From Lentzea cavernae (lineage in GTDB: Bacteria > Actinomycetota > Actinomycetes > Mycobacteriales > Pseudonocardiaceae): a DNA stretch of 64,000 bases. This document shows, piece after piece, positions 1 to 9,839 of this stretch. Numbering within the stretch: the stretch's first letter is position 1; every line of letters starts with the position of its first letter. A program made the translations under genes and the position numbers. The stretch covers positions 1 through 64,000 of the forward strand of contig NZ_BNAR01000008.1 in the NCBI RefSeq assembly GCF_014653695.1, given 5' to 3'. The notes under the pieces are model-generated. The model saw nothing but the letters and a program-made list of their open reading frames with translations, did not search any database and was not told the origin of the DNA.

Positions 1-44
1 AGATCCAGCAACCCGCGACCCCGCCGAACAGGTTAAAACTCAAG

Positions 45-212
45 CTAGGCGCTGTCCTGCAAGTCTCGTCGGGCGACAGCGGCGGACGAGGGCCCCGGAG
101 ACGGCACCGCCGCCACGCCCGAATACGCCCGGTATGAGGGCGTGGCGGCGGCACCGCCTCCGGGACTCTCGCCCGCGTCTCTCACCTGACGAACTTGCAG
201 GACAGCGCCTAG
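45..212. mobile_element. MITE-like palindromic element with CTAG tips
   Basis: The ends are a perfect 20-bp inverted repeat (45-64 and 193-212) that begins and ends with CTAG. Inside, the two arms stay about 80% complementary down to a small loop near 125-135, so the whole 168 bp can fold into one long hairpin. It has no transposase and no convincing ORF. CTAG at both tips could be a 4-bp target duplication, which some IS5-type elements make, or it could belong to the repeat. It sits exactly where the amidohydrolase to its right stops being recognisable, and it supplies that gene's out-of-family tail and stop codon. The left flank (1-44) is too short to interpret. Confidence 0.75.
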
Positions 213-671
213 TGGCACCGGGGGATCGTCGGGCATCCAGTCGCCGATCACCTTGCACCACCCCGTCGCGGCGGCCTCCTCGACAGCGGCGGCGACCAGC
301 GACTCCTCGGTGACGCGCCTGCCGTAGAGGGGGAAGAACAGGCCCGGCAGGGCGAGCCAGGTGCCGCCGCGCACCAGTCGCGGCAGGTCGAGGTCGTCCG
401 GGCGGTCCGCGACCGGGTCGGGCGAGCCGGGGGAGCGCACGGTCAGCACGCCTGCGGCGCGGTGCGCGAGCATGTGGTCGCGGAACATCGTGTGGGAGTA
501 GGCGTCGCCGGGCTTCTCCATGCCGGGATGCGAGTGCACGTCGACCAGGCCCGGCAGCAGCCACAGGGAGTCCGAAGTGGACACGGGTTCGGCGCGCAAC
601 CGGTCACCGTCCACGACGAACGAGACCTGCTCGCGCGACGGCAGAACTGTTCCCGAGATCCGGACCCCCAC
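213..671 (-). pseudogene. Truncated metal-dependent amidohydrolase, N-terminal part only
   Basis: Reading from a GTG at 671, about 153 residues look like the N-terminus of an amidohydrolase. There is a small beta-sandwich segment, then the metal-binding HxH motif in VDVHSHPG, then an AGVLTVRSPG strand. Family members usually run to about 350-400 residues, as does the intact relative at 9797-10984. Here the reading frame passes into the palindromic element and stops at 45. The downstream metal ligands (Lys/His/His/Asp) are therefore missing and the product should be inactive. The gene lies just beyond the katG terminator on the same strand. The left flank does not restore the frame if the element is removed mentally, so a larger deletion or rearrangement probably accompanied the insertion. 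Confidence 0.7.
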
Positions 672-680
672 GAAGACGAA

Positions 681-714
681 GGTACCCCAGGCCGTGGAAA
701 CGGCCTGGGGTACC
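681..714 (-). terminator. katG rho-independent terminator hairpin
   Basis: A perfect 15-bp stem (681-695 with 700-714) closes a 4-nt loop, just beyond the katG stop codon. No long U-run follows, as is usual in high-GC actinomycetes. It also insulates the broken amidohydrolase gene that starts at 671. Confidence 0.85.
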
Positions 715-728
715 GGAAAAGCGAACTG

Positions 729-2966
<2,238 letters not shown>

Positions 2967-3401
2967 TCAGGAACTTTTCGCGGCGGTCGTGCACTCGGGG
3001 CAGGAGCCCCAGTAGATGACCTCGGCCTCGTCGATGACGAACCCGTGGTCGTCGGATGCGTCCAGGCAGGGCGCGTGGCCGACCGCACAGTCGACGTCGG
3101 CGATGGCACCGCAGGATCTGCACACGACGTGGTGGTGGTTGTCCCCGACGCGCGCCTCGTAGCGGGCGACCGAGCCCTGGGGCTCGATGCGGCGCAGCAG
3201 GCCGGCTCCGGTCAGCGCGCGGAGCACGTCGTACACGGCCTGGTGGGAGACCGCGCCGAGGTTCTGACGCACGACACCGATGATCGAGTCCGTGTCGGCG
3301 TGCGGGTGGGAGTGCACCGCGGACAGCACGGCCATCCGCGGAGCCGTCACCCGAAGGGACGCTCCCCGCAGCATGCGCTCGAAATCCGAAGCCGTGGGCA
3401 C
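2967..3401 (-). CDS. furA: Fur-family peroxide-responsive repressor (FurA/CatR type)
   Basis: Metal-dependent repressor of about 144 residues. It has an N-terminal winged helix (VTAPRMAVLSAV through SHQAVYDVLRALTGAGLL), then the metal-binding HHHVVCRSC segment and a C-terminal CPEC, giving the two CxxC pairs typical of the structural zinc site. Several in-frame starts exist: an upstream one at 3455, GTG at 3410 and GTG at 3401. I chose 3401 because AGGG lies about 10 bp upstream and homologues begin near xTASDFExxLR. The upstream options would put the conserved operator inside the coding sequence. It is the first gene of the furA-katG operon and should autoregulate it in response to peroxide. 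Confidence 0.92.
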   Translation of the reverse strand: MPTASDFERMLRGASLRVTAPRMAVLSAVHSHPHADTDSIIGVVRQNLGAVSHQAVYDVLRALTGAGLLRRIEPQGSVARYEARVGDNHHHVVCRSCGAIADVDCAVGHAPCLDASDDHGFVIDEAEVIYWGSCPECTTAAKSS

Positions 3402-3418
3402 GGTCGCCACCCTGCCGT

Positions 3419-3437
3419 CTTTTCTGGAGTGAGTCAA
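3419..3437 (-). promoter_or_regulatory. Probable FurA operator and promoter
   Basis: On the minus strand this reads TTGACTCACTCCAGAAAAG, immediately upstream of furA. It resembles, from memory, the AT-rich operator core reported upstream of mycobacterial and streptomycete furA/furS-catalase operons. The TTGAC part could also be a -35 element. Confidence 0.6.
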
Positions 3438-3468
3438 GTTAACGAACGATGCCATTCACCCGAAACGG

Positions 3469-4863
3469 TCACCGCCGCACGGCCGCCATCGCGTCGGCCA
3501 GTCGCCGAACACCCTCGGCGAGCACGTGCTCGGGTGCGCCGCCATAGGTCAAACGAAGAAAACCGCCGGGTGGTTCAGCGGCGAACCACACCCGTCCGGG
3601 GATCACCACGACGTCGCGGGCCGCGGCGGCCGTCGTCAGCTCCAGGTCGTCCACGCCGTCCGGCAGCGCGGCCCACAGGTGCAGCCCGCCGGACGACCTC
3701 GCGACCTCGAACTCCGGCAGGTGTTCGGCGATCGCCCGCGCCAGAGCGTCCCGCCGGGACCTCAGCGACTGCTGGAGCGTGCGCAGGTGCCGCCGCCAGA
3801 CCGGGGACGTCACGAAGTCGATCGCCGCCTCCTGCAACGGCCCCGCGACGTACAGGTCCTGCCGGGAGCGGGTGTTCTTGAGCCTCGTGCCCGCCGGTCC
3901 GCGGGCCCCGATCGCGGCGACGCGCAGTCCGGGCGCGGCGACCTTGGTGAGCGAGCGGACGTAGACGACGTGACCGTCGGTGTCCTGCGAGACCAGCGTC
4001 GGCGGCGCGGTGCCGTCGACCGTGAAGCCGCGCGCCCAGTCGTCCTCGACCAGGAACGCGCCCACGCGGCGCACGATCCGCATGACCTCGGCACGTCGCT
4101 CGTCGGACAGCACGGCGCCGTGCGGGTTCGCGTGCAACGGCTGGCAGTAGAAGACCTTCGCGCCGGTCCGCTCGAACGCGGCCTGCAGCAGGTCCGGCCG
4201 CACACCGTCCTGGTCCGCCGGCACGGGAACGACCTTGAGCCCTGCGTCGCGCGCGGCCGCGATCGCGCCGAGATAGGTGGGCGACTCGACCAGCACGGCG
4301 TCACCGCGGTCACCGAGCCCGCGGAACACCGTCGCGAGCGCTTCCTGGGCGCCCGCGCACACCGTGATGTCACCGGCCCTGAGCTCGCCACCGGCCTCCT
4401 TCGCGAACCACGCGCGCAGCTCCTCCTTGCCCTCGACCGGCACGCGCCCCCACGAAGCGGGCCGGCGCGCGGCCCGGCTGAGCGCGGCGCCGAGCGCGTC
4501 GGTCGGCTGCAGGTCGGGGTCCAGATACCCGCTGGTCAGCGGAATGGCCTCGGGCTTCGGCACCGCGACGAGGTTCGCCACCAGGTCCTCACCCGGCCTG
4601 CCCTCGCCGAGCGCGACGGCCTGCCACGACAGGTCCTGACTGGACGCCGCCGCGCGCGGCGCGACGAAACTGCCCCGGCCGGGCCGCACCTCGACCAGTC
4701 CTTCGGCGGCCACGCGCTGGATCGCCTGCTGCACCGTCGCGGGCGAGGCCCGGTGCCGCGCCATCAGGTCGCGCACCGAGGGCATGCGGTCGCCGGCACG
4801 ACCGGCACGTGCCGCCGCTCTCAGGTCCTCGATAACGCGGACGGCTGCGTTATCCTCATTCAT
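3469..4863 (-). CDS. MocR-type regulator: GntR winged helix fused to aminotransferase fold
   Basis: A 464-residue chimeric regulator. Residues about 5-75 form the GntR-type DNA-binding domain (MPSVRDLMARH, then TVQQAIQRVAAEGLVEVRPG). Residues about 100-460 form a fold-type I PLP-dependent aminotransferase-like domain with the PLP lysine in SLTKVAAPGLR. The ATG at 4863 is preferred because it sits just before helix 1 of the winged helix. It is transcribed divergently from an EamA transporter whose start overlaps it head to head. MocR proteins normally control such a neighbour by sensing PLP or an amino-acid-derived ligand, so this transporter is the likely target. Inverted copies of GATAACGC lie around the start. 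Confidence 0.88.
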   Translation of the reverse strand: MNEDNAAVRVIEDLRAAARAGRAGDRMPSVRDLMARHRASPATVQQAIQRVAAEGLVEVRPGRGSFVAPRAAASSQDLSWQAVALGEGRPGEDLVANLVAVPKPEAIPLTSGYLDPDLQPTDALGAALSRAARRPASWGRVPVEGKEELRAWFAKEAGGELRAGDITVCAGAQEALATVFRGLGDRGDAVLVESPTYLGAIAAARDAGLKVVPVPADQDGVRPDLLQAAFERTGAKVFYCQPLHANPHGAVLSDERRAEVMRIVRRVGAFLVEDDWARGFTVDGTAPPTLVSQDTDGHVVYVRSLTKVAAPGLRVAAIGARGPAGTRLKNTRSRQDLYVAGPLQEAAIDFVTSPVWRRHLRTLQQSLRSRRDALARAIAEHLPEFEVARSSGGLHLWAALPDGVDDLELTTAAAARDVVVIPGRVWFAAEPPGGFLRLTYGGAPEHVLAEGVRRLADAMAAVRR

Positions 4864-4885
4864 GAGAGCCAAGAGTAACGTTATC
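4831..4885. promoter_or_regulatory. Repeated GATAACGC/CGTTATC operator half-sites
   Basis: GATAACGC (4831-4838) and GCGTTATC (4847-4854) form a perfect 8-bp inverted repeat with an 8-bp spacer. A third half-site, CGTTATC, lies at 4879-4885 within the palindrome TAACGTTA. All three surround the two overlapping start codons and are the best candidate MocR binding sites. Confidence 0.55.
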
Positions 4886-5776
4886 GTGCCAGCGGGGGTA
4901 ACACTCGGCGCGCTCGGCGTGCTGGGTTTCAGCTTCTCCCTGCCGGCCACCCGCCTGGCGGTAGCGGGTCTGGACCCGTGGTTCGTCGCGTTCGGCCGCG
5001 CACTCGTCGCCGGCGTCCTCGCGATCGGCTACCTCGCGTTATCGCGTGCGCCCCGCCCGACGGCAACGCAGATCCGCCGCCTGGTCGTCGTCGCCCTGGG
5101 CATCGTCATCGGCTTCCCGCTCTTCACGTCCCTGGCCCTCACCACGCAAACCTCGGCCCACGGCGCCGTCGTGATCGCCGTGCTGCCCATGTCCACGGCG
5201 ATCTGGGCGGTCGTGCGCGCCTCCGAACGCCCACCTGTCGCGTTCTGGCTCTCCAGCGGCGCGGGCCTGCTCGCCGTGCTGGCGTTCGTGGCCACCGGCG
5301 GGGGCTTCTCCGGCTCGCTGGGCCTGGCCGACGTCTACCTGCTGATCGCCGTCGTCCTGTGCGGCCTGGGCTACGCCGAGGGCGGCGCGCTCTCCCGCGA
5401 ACTGGGCGGCGCCCGAACCGTCTGCTGGGCCCTGGTCGTCTCGCTGCCCGTGACGATCCCGGTTTCCTTGTACACAGCGGACTTCTCGCGCGCCGACGGC
5501 GTCGTGTGGCTCAGTTTCGCTTACGTGGCCCTGATTTCGATGTTCCTGGGCTTCTTCGCCTGGTACGCGGGCCTGGCCGCGGGCGGCGTGGCGAAGATCG
5601 GCCAGATCCAGCTGGCCCAGCCGGTTCTGACGCTGATGTGGTCGGCACTGGTGCTGAGCGAACCGGTCGGCTGGCCTGCTCTCGCCACCGCGGCCGTCGT
5701 GCTCGTGTGCGTGGTGCTGACCCAACGAAGTCGTGTCCCGTCGACGACAGCCGCGATGGCCCAGCCGGTGCGCTGA
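4862..5776 (+). CDS. EamA (DMT superfamily) transporter
   Basis: A 304-residue inner-membrane protein with about ten predicted helices and two EamA repeats, the usual size for drug/metabolite transporters that export amino acids or related metabolites. The first repeat starts at LGALGVLGFSFSLPATRLAV and the second at GLADVYLLIAVVLCGLGYAEG. The ATG at 4862 overlaps the MocR start on the other strand by two bases and has no clear ribosome-binding site, which suggests leaderless translation. A GTG at 4886 with a weak AAGAG upstream is the alternative. Control by the divergent MocR protein is likely; the substrate cannot be told from sequence. Confidence 0.85.
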   Translation: MRAKSNVIVPAGVTLGALGVLGFSFSLPATRLAVAGLDPWFVAFGRALVAGVLAIGYLALSRAPRPTATQIRRLVVVALGIVIGFPLFTSLALTTQTSAHGAVVIAVLPMSTAIWAVVRASERPPVAFWLSSGAGLLAVLAFVATGGGFSGSLGLADVYLLIAVVLCGLGYAEGGALSRELGGARTVCWALVVSLPVTIPVSLYTADFSRADGVVWLSFAYVALISMFLGFFAWYAGLAAGGVAKIGQIQLAQPVLTLMWSALVLSEPVGWPALATAAVVLVCVVLTQRSRVPSTTAAMAQPVR

Positions 5777-5815
5777 CCGTCCGGAATTGTCAGACCCTCC
5801 TGCCATCCTCGACCC

Positions 5816-6358
5816 ATGCCGATCGAAGTCGCGAGCAAGCGTCGCAAGGTGAAGCGCCCGGACGCGGTGGTCATCGACGTGACCTCCCGCGGCCCTGAGC
5901 CGTGGGTGCGCTTCAGCCCGTTCTTCCCGCATGGGCGGATTCCCGTGCCGTTGTCGCCCGGCGTGACGAGCGAGTCCGTCGAGGGGTTGTGGCAGGCGCT
6001 GAAGGTCTTCGAGAGCGCGGACGTCGACCCGTCGAAGCTCGCGGTGACGTCGATGAAGGGGCTGAAGCGCACGGTCCGGCGCTTCGGGCAGGTGCGGGGG
6101 CACCGGGCGGGCGTGGCGGGAGAGCGGCTTCTCGACTACCTGACGGCTCGGCAGGAGATCTACTTACCCGCCTACCGCTGGGTGTTGGAGCACCGGTTGC
6201 GGGCCGAGGTCGCGCGCTTGCGGGAGTTGGCCTCGTCGGCCGATGTCGTGCTGCTCGACTACACGACCAACGGTGACGTCGAGGACCTCGGCACGCCGCT
6301 GTCCCACGCCGCTCTGATCGTTGATCATCTCGGGAGGCTCGAGGCGCACGCGTCCTGA
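5816..6358 (+). CDS. Conserved hypothetical protein, possibly DUF6939-like
   Basis: A 180-residue soluble protein beginning MPIEVASKRRKV. A segment PEPWVRFSPFFPHGRIPVP is followed by helical, charged sequence and DVVLLDYTTNGDVEDL near the C-terminus. There is no signal peptide or membrane span. I recall similar proteins from actinobacteria and their phages filed under a DUF6939-type family, but cannot verify it and assign no function. It stands alone between the EamA gene and the YjbR-like gene, on the same strand as both. Confidence 0.7.
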   Translation: MPIEVASKRRKVKRPDAVVIDVTSRGPEPWVRFSPFFPHGRIPVPLSPGVTSESVEGLWQALKVFESADVDPSKLAVTSMKGLKRTVRRFGQVRGHRAGVAGERLLDYLTARQEIYLPAYRWVLEHRLRAEVARLRELASSADVVLLDYTTNGDVEDLGTPLSHAALIVDHLGRLEAHAS

Positions 6359-6402
6359 AAGCCGGATTTATACTTTCCGCTCTTCGGCTTTGGGGGTCGG
6401 CA

Positions 6403-6750
6403 GTGGCGACATCGAACAAGCAGCTCTTCAAGATCGTGGACGGGCTCGCGGAGGCGAAGCGCTCGTCGGGGCAGCAGTACGACACGTTCCGCGTGCGGGG
6501 CAAGGTGTTCGGCTACTACTGGCCGCGCACGCAGACGGTCGGGCTGAAGCAGACGCTGTCCGAGCAGCTGGCGCTCGTGGCGGAGCGGCCGGACGTGTTC
6601 GAGGTGCAGTTCACGGCCGGCGGCTTCGGCTGGGTCGTGGTGTACCTGGAGGGCGTCGAGGCCGACGAGATGAAGGAGCTGGTCTTCGAGGCGTGGCGGT
6701 TGTCGGCGCCGGAGGAGCTCGTCGCCCAGGTGCCGGACCTCGCGCGATGA
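6403..6750 (+). CDS. MmcQ/YjbR-like protein
   Basis: A 115-residue protein with the CyaY-like alpha/beta fold of the MmcQ/YjbR family. The motif TFRVRGKVFGYYWP is followed by a hydrophobic strand region GGFGWVVVYLEGV and a C-terminal helix SAPEELVAQVPD. Family members are small cytoplasmic proteins often annotated as DNA-binding, without a proven role. The start is GTG with GGGGTCGG upstream. Its stop overlaps the next gene's ATG (ATGA), so the two should be translated together. Confidence 0.8.
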   Translation: MATSNKQLFKIVDGLAEAKRSSGQQYDTFRVRGKVFGYYWPRTQTVGLKQTLSEQLALVAERPDVFEVQFTAGGFGWVVVYLEGVEADEMKELVFEAWRLSAPEELVAQVPDLAR

Positions 6751-7106
6751 CCAGGGTCAAGTTCGAGCTGCCCGCCGACGACCTCGCTCGTGCGACGGCG
6801 TTCTACCGCGACGTCTTCGGCTGGTCGGCGCAGCGGCTGCCGTTCGACTACGTGCTCGTCGACACGGACGGGGAGCCGGTCGACGTGAACGACGCGGACG
6901 GGGGCATCTCGCCGCGCACCGAGTTCGTGCGGGGGCCGGTGCTGATCATCGACGTGCCGAGCGTCGACGACGTGGCGCGCAAGGTCGAGGAGGCGGGCGG
7001 CGTGGTGCTCAACGCCAAGGAGCGCGTGGGCGACTACGGGGTGTCGCAGTACGTGAAGGACAGCGAGGGCACCGTGCTCTGCCTGTGGGAGTCCGTTCAG
7101 GGCTGA
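6747..7106 (+). CDS. VOC (glyoxalase/bleomycin-resistance fold) protein
   Basis: A 119-residue single-module vicinal-oxygen-chelate protein. It starts KFELPADDLARATAFYRDVFGW, the usual first beta-alpha unit, and ends with GTVLCLWES, where the final metal ligand Glu normally lies. Members are metalloenzymes (glyoxalases, dioxygenases, resistance proteins) or binding proteins; the substrate here is unknown. It is coupled to the YjbR-like gene by an ATGA overlap. A hairpin at 7150-7167 follows. Confidence 0.85.
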   Translation: MTRVKFELPADDLARATAFYRDVFGWSAQRLPFDYVLVDTDGEPVDVNDADGGISPRTEFVRGPVLIIDVPSVDDVARKVEEAGGVVLNAKERVGDYGVSQYVKDSEGTVLCLWESVQG

Positions 7107-7149
7107 CGGAGCGCCGGCGCAACCCGAGCACCGCCCCCGACGGTGCCAC

Positions 7150-7167
7150 GGTGACGGAGCCGTCACC
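7150..7167 (+). terminator. Candidate terminator after the VOC gene
   Basis: GGTGACG (7150-7156) pairs with CGTCACC (7161-7167) across a GAGC loop, 44 bp beyond the VOC stop. There is no U-tract. The gap 7107-7259 otherwise shows no coding signal. Confidence 0.4.
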
Positions 7168-7259
7168 GCTGCGGGCCTGCGCGCGCAGTTCCGGCACGGC
7201 GATCCCGTGGTGTCCTCAGTGGTCGGTTCTCACGCCGGCAACCGCCACCCCGCTGACGC

Positions 7260-8108
7260 TCAGCGGAAGAGGATGCGCGTGATCTCCGTGTCCGTCGCAC
7301 GGCCGTCGTCGTAGGCGCCCTCGCCCTGCAGGTTGTTCATGATCGCGAGCGTGTACCGCTCGTCCTGCCCGACGAACCCGACGGAGTTCATGACCCAGCC
7401 GCCGTCCTCCTCCGACCAGCCGTTCTTCGCGCCGGAGTCGGGGCCCCAGACACCCCACTGCTGCACGGGTCCGACCTCGCGCATCTGCCCGACGATGTAC
7501 TCGCGGTCGTCGGCGGGGACGGTGTCGAGGACGTAGTTCATGAGGCGGTCGAGGTCGTTCGCCGTGCACTTCTCGAAGCCCCAGTAGGGGAACGCAGGCG
7601 AGTAACCCTTCTGTGGCACCAAATCGGTCATGCCGTACTTGCCGAACGCCGCGTTGAACGTCGTGCCGTTGTACTTCTTCCACAACGAGTCCGCCGCGTC
7701 GTCGTCGGACGTGTGCAGCATCGCGTTCATCAGCGTGCGGTCCCCGGCGGACAGCTTGATCTTGCCGGCGCGGTGGCGCTCCAGCAGGTTCACGACCATC
7801 GCGAGTTTGATCGTCGAGGCGGTCCACGTCATGTCGCTCGCGTGGTCGTTGCGCCAGACCGCGCCGGTCTTGCGGTCGCGCAGCACGAACCCGACGGAGC
7901 CCGGCCTGGTCTCGGCGTAGTCCTGCGCGGCCTTCAGGCGCTTCTGGAAGTCGCACTCGAACCCGCTGTCGGGCAGCGGGCAGACCTCGGGGGTCGCGAC
8001 GAGGGGCGCCGCCGCCGGCGTGTGCGCGGCGGCGGGCGGTTCCGCCGTCACTGCGTGGCCGCACGCCGTGAGGGCGAGCGCGCACGCGACGAGGATCGGA
8101 CGGAGCAT
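7260..8108 (-). CDS. Lipoprotein serine hydrolase of the class A beta-lactamase fold
   Basis: A 282-residue lipoprotein with a signal peptide and lipobox LTAC (Cys16). The catalytic domain shows the active-site pair Ser98/Lys101 in TASTIKLAM, an SDN-like SDDD at 134-137, and a KTG-like KNGW at 228-231. The substituted second and third motifs suggest a penicillin-recognising relative rather than a proven beta-lactamase. I chose the ATG at 8108, not 8198, because it opens directly into the signal peptide. It is divergent from the small membrane protein/XRE operon. Confidence 0.82.
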   Translation of the reverse strand: MLRPILVACALALTACGHAVTAEPPAAAHTPAAAPLVATPEVCPLPDSGFECDFQKRLKAAQDYAETRPGSVGFVLRDRKTGAVWRNDHASDMTWTASTIKLAMVVNLLERHRAGKIKLSAGDRTLMNAMLHTSDDDAADSLWKKYNGTTFNAAFGKYGMTDLVPQKGYSPAFPYWGFEKCTANDLDRLMNYVLDTVPADDREYIVGQMREVGPVQQWGVWGPDSGAKNGWSEEDGGWVMNSVGFVGQDERYTLAIMNNLQGEGAYDDGRATDTEITRILFR

Positions 8109-8180
8109 GGGCCGCACGCTAATGGGTCCGATCGGAGGCGGTCGACCGCCATACGGACGCGCCGATCCAGGTGAGGTTAA

Positions 8181-8246
8181 GTCAAAGATGTTTGACACGG
8201 TGTCCGGTTCGCTTTACCTTGGTGATGTCAGGTTTCTTTGACATCA
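8181..8246 (+). promoter_or_regulatory. Sigma-70-type promoter with two inverted-repeat operators
   Basis: TTGACA (8192-8197), a 17-bp spacer and TACCTT (8215-8220) make a near-consensus promoter. GTCAAA-GATG-TTTGAC (8181-8196) overlaps the -35. TGATGTCA (8223-8230) is mirrored by TGACATCA (8239-8246), which overlaps the start region and the ribosome-binding site. The XRE protein of the same operon is the obvious candidate ligand. Confidence 0.7.
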
Positions 8247-8257
8247 GGAGCGGGACC

Positions 8258-8680
8258 ATGGCGTTCGAAGAGAAGCAGGCGTGGGCATTAGCTGTTATCG
8301 CCGTGGCCGGATATGCCTTGTACGTCGTGCTTGTGCTGACTGGAGCGGCAGGCCGGCCGCTGGTGGATGCGCCGTACGTCACACCGCTTCTCTGGACGAT
8401 CGGGCTCGGAATCGTCGCCGGCATCGTGTCGGGCATCTGGTTCGGCATCGCCGCGCGCGACGACGGGCTGCAGGCCGACGAGCGCGACCGCGAGATCGGC
8501 CGGTTCGGCGACCACGTCGGCCAGTCGTTCGTCGTCATCGGCGGTGTCTCCGCGATGGCGCTCGCGGTGGTCGAGGCGCCGTACTTCTGGATCGCGAACG
8601 TGCTCTACCTGTCCTTCGTGCTGTCCGCGGTGCTCGGCTCGCTGGCGAAGATCGCGCTCTACCGGCGGGGGATGGCGTGA
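8258..8680 (+). CDS. Small four-helix membrane protein
   Basis: A 140-residue integral membrane protein with four hydrophobic segments (near 8-28, 43-66, 92-110 and 114-132) and a charged cytoplasmic loop DDGLQADERDREIGRFGDHVGQ. Proteins of this shape (DUF2178-like) are commonly encoded immediately before a small XRE repressor, and that is the arrangement here. The ATG at 8258 has CAGGAG upstream. The stop overlaps the GTG of the next gene. It may modulate the regulator at the membrane, but that is inference. Confidence 0.78.
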   Translation: MAFEEKQAWALAVIAVAGYALYVVLVLTGAAGRPLVDAPYVTPLLWTIGLGIVAGIVSGIWFGIAARDDGLQADERDREIGRFGDHVGQSFVVIGGVSAMALAVVEAPYFWIANVLYLSFVLSAVLGSLAKIALYRRGMA

Positions 8681-8895
8681 AGCCCACCAAGGTCACCAAC
8701 TCCATCCGCGCCCTGCGGTTCGCGCGGGACGAGATGAAGCAGGCCGATCTCGCCGCGGCCGTCGGCGTGACGAGGCAGACGTTGATCGCCATCGAGCAGG
8801 GGAAGTACTCGCCCTCGCTGGAAGTCGCTTTCAAGATCGCGCGTGTGTTCGGGGTGTCGCTCGAAGAGGTGTTCCAGTACCCGGAGGAGGAGTGA
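8677..8895 (+). CDS. XRE-family HTH regulator, YgzD/Xre-small type
   Basis: A 72-residue protein that is almost entirely a helix-turn-helix. Helices 2 and 3 are KQADLAAAVGVTRQTLIAIE, followed by KYSPSLEVAFKIARVFGVSLEEVF. Such stand-alone repressors pair with small multi-span membrane proteins. The GTG start overlaps the previous stop, and its own TGA overlaps the ATG of the oxidoreductase gene. It therefore sits in the middle of a three-gene unit and probably autoregulates it through the inverted repeats at 8181-8246. Confidence 0.9.
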   Translation: MKPTKVTNSIRALRFARDEMKQADLAAAVGVTRQTLIAIEQGKYSPSLEVAFKIARVFGVSLEEVFQYPEEE

Positions 8896-9839
8896 TGAAG
8901 GCTGTCGTGCAACGAAGATACGGATCGGCGGTGTTCGGTGAGCTCGCTGTGCCTGTGCCTGGGAAGGGCGAGGTTCTGCTGGAGGTGCGGGCGGCGGGCG
9001 TCGACATGGGCGTCTGGCACCTGCTCGAGGGGAAGCCGTACCTGGTGCGGTTCCTCGGGTTCGGGTTCCGCGGGCCGAAGTCGCCCGTGCCGGGCCGCGA
9101 CGTCTCCGGTGTCGTGAAGGAGATCGGGCCGGACGTCACCGGGTTCGAGGTCGGCGACGAGGTGTTCGGCACGTGCGAGGGGTCGTTCGCCGAGTACGCC
9201 GTTGCGCCGGTCTCACGGCTGGCGCGCAAACCGGCGGGGATCTCGTTCACCGAGGCGGCCGCGGTGCCGATCTCGGGCGGGACGGCGCTGCAGGGGCTCC
9301 GCGGAGTTCAAGCGGGGCAACGGGTTCTGGTGCTCGGTGCGGGCGGTGGCGTCGGGTCGTACGGCGTCCAGATCGCGAAAGCACTGGGCGCGCACGTGAC
9401 CGGTGTGTGCAGCACGAGCAAGGTCGGCTTGGTGCGATCGCTGGGCGCCGACGAGGTCTTCGACCACACGGTCGCGGACTTCACCGGCACGTACGACCTG
9501 ATCCTCGACTGCGGTGGTGGCAGGACGTTGTCCAGGCTGCGCAAGGCGACGGTCGAGGGCGGCCGCGTCGTCCTGGTCGGCGCGGAGACGGGGGGAGCGG
9601 TGACGGGAGGGTTCGAGAAGTCGCTGTTCTCGCTGGTGTTGAACCTCTTCGTCAAGCAGAAGTTCGTGCCGCTGATGTCTCAGGAGCGTGGCGAGATCTT
9701 CGACGAGCTGCGCGTGCTCATCGAGGCGGGTGACGTGAAACCCGCCGTGGGCGAGGTGTTCCCGCTGTCGGAGGCGCTCGACGCGGTCGACCACGTCTAC
9801 TCGCGGCGGTCGATCGGCAAGACGGTCGTCGCGATCTGA
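8895..9839 (+). CDS. Zinc-independent MDR alcohol dehydrogenase/quinone oxidoreductase
   Basis: A 314-residue NAD(P)H-dependent oxidoreductase of the medium-chain superfamily. It has a GroES-like N-terminal domain (VPGRDVSGVVKEIG) and a Rossmann domain with the nucleotide motif GAGGGVGSYGVQIAKALGA. The cysteine and histidine pattern for zinc is absent, as in quinone-reductase-like members. It is the third gene of the membrane protein/XRE operon (TGATG overlap). Its 3' end overlaps the convergent amidohydrolase by 43 bp. Confidence 0.88.
   Translation: MKAVVQRRYGSAVFGELAVPVPGKGEVLLEVRAAGVDMGVWHLLEGKPYLVRFLGFGFRGPKSPVPGRDVSGVVKEIGPDVTGFEVGDEVFGTCEGSFAEYAVAPVSRLARKPAGISFTEAAAVPISGGTALQGLRGVQAGQRVLVLGAGGGVGSYGVQIAKALGAHVTGVCSTSKVGLVRSLGADEVFDHTVADFTGTYDLILDCGGGRTLSRLRKATVEGGRVVLVGAETGGAVTGGFEKSLFSLVLNLFVKQKFVPLMSQERGEIFDELRVLIEAGDVKPAVGEVFPLSEALDAVDHVYSRRSIGKTVVAI

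Noticed and set aside
1-44. Continuation of the amidohydrolase left of the palindrome
   Set aside because: The frame meets stops at once if the element is removed, and 44 bp is too little to identify anything.
7250-7266. Terminator hairpin CCGCTGA/TCAGCGG at the end of the serine hydrolase gene
   Set aside because: Short 7-bp stem overlapping the stop codon with a 3-nt loop and no U-tract; could be chance at this GC content.
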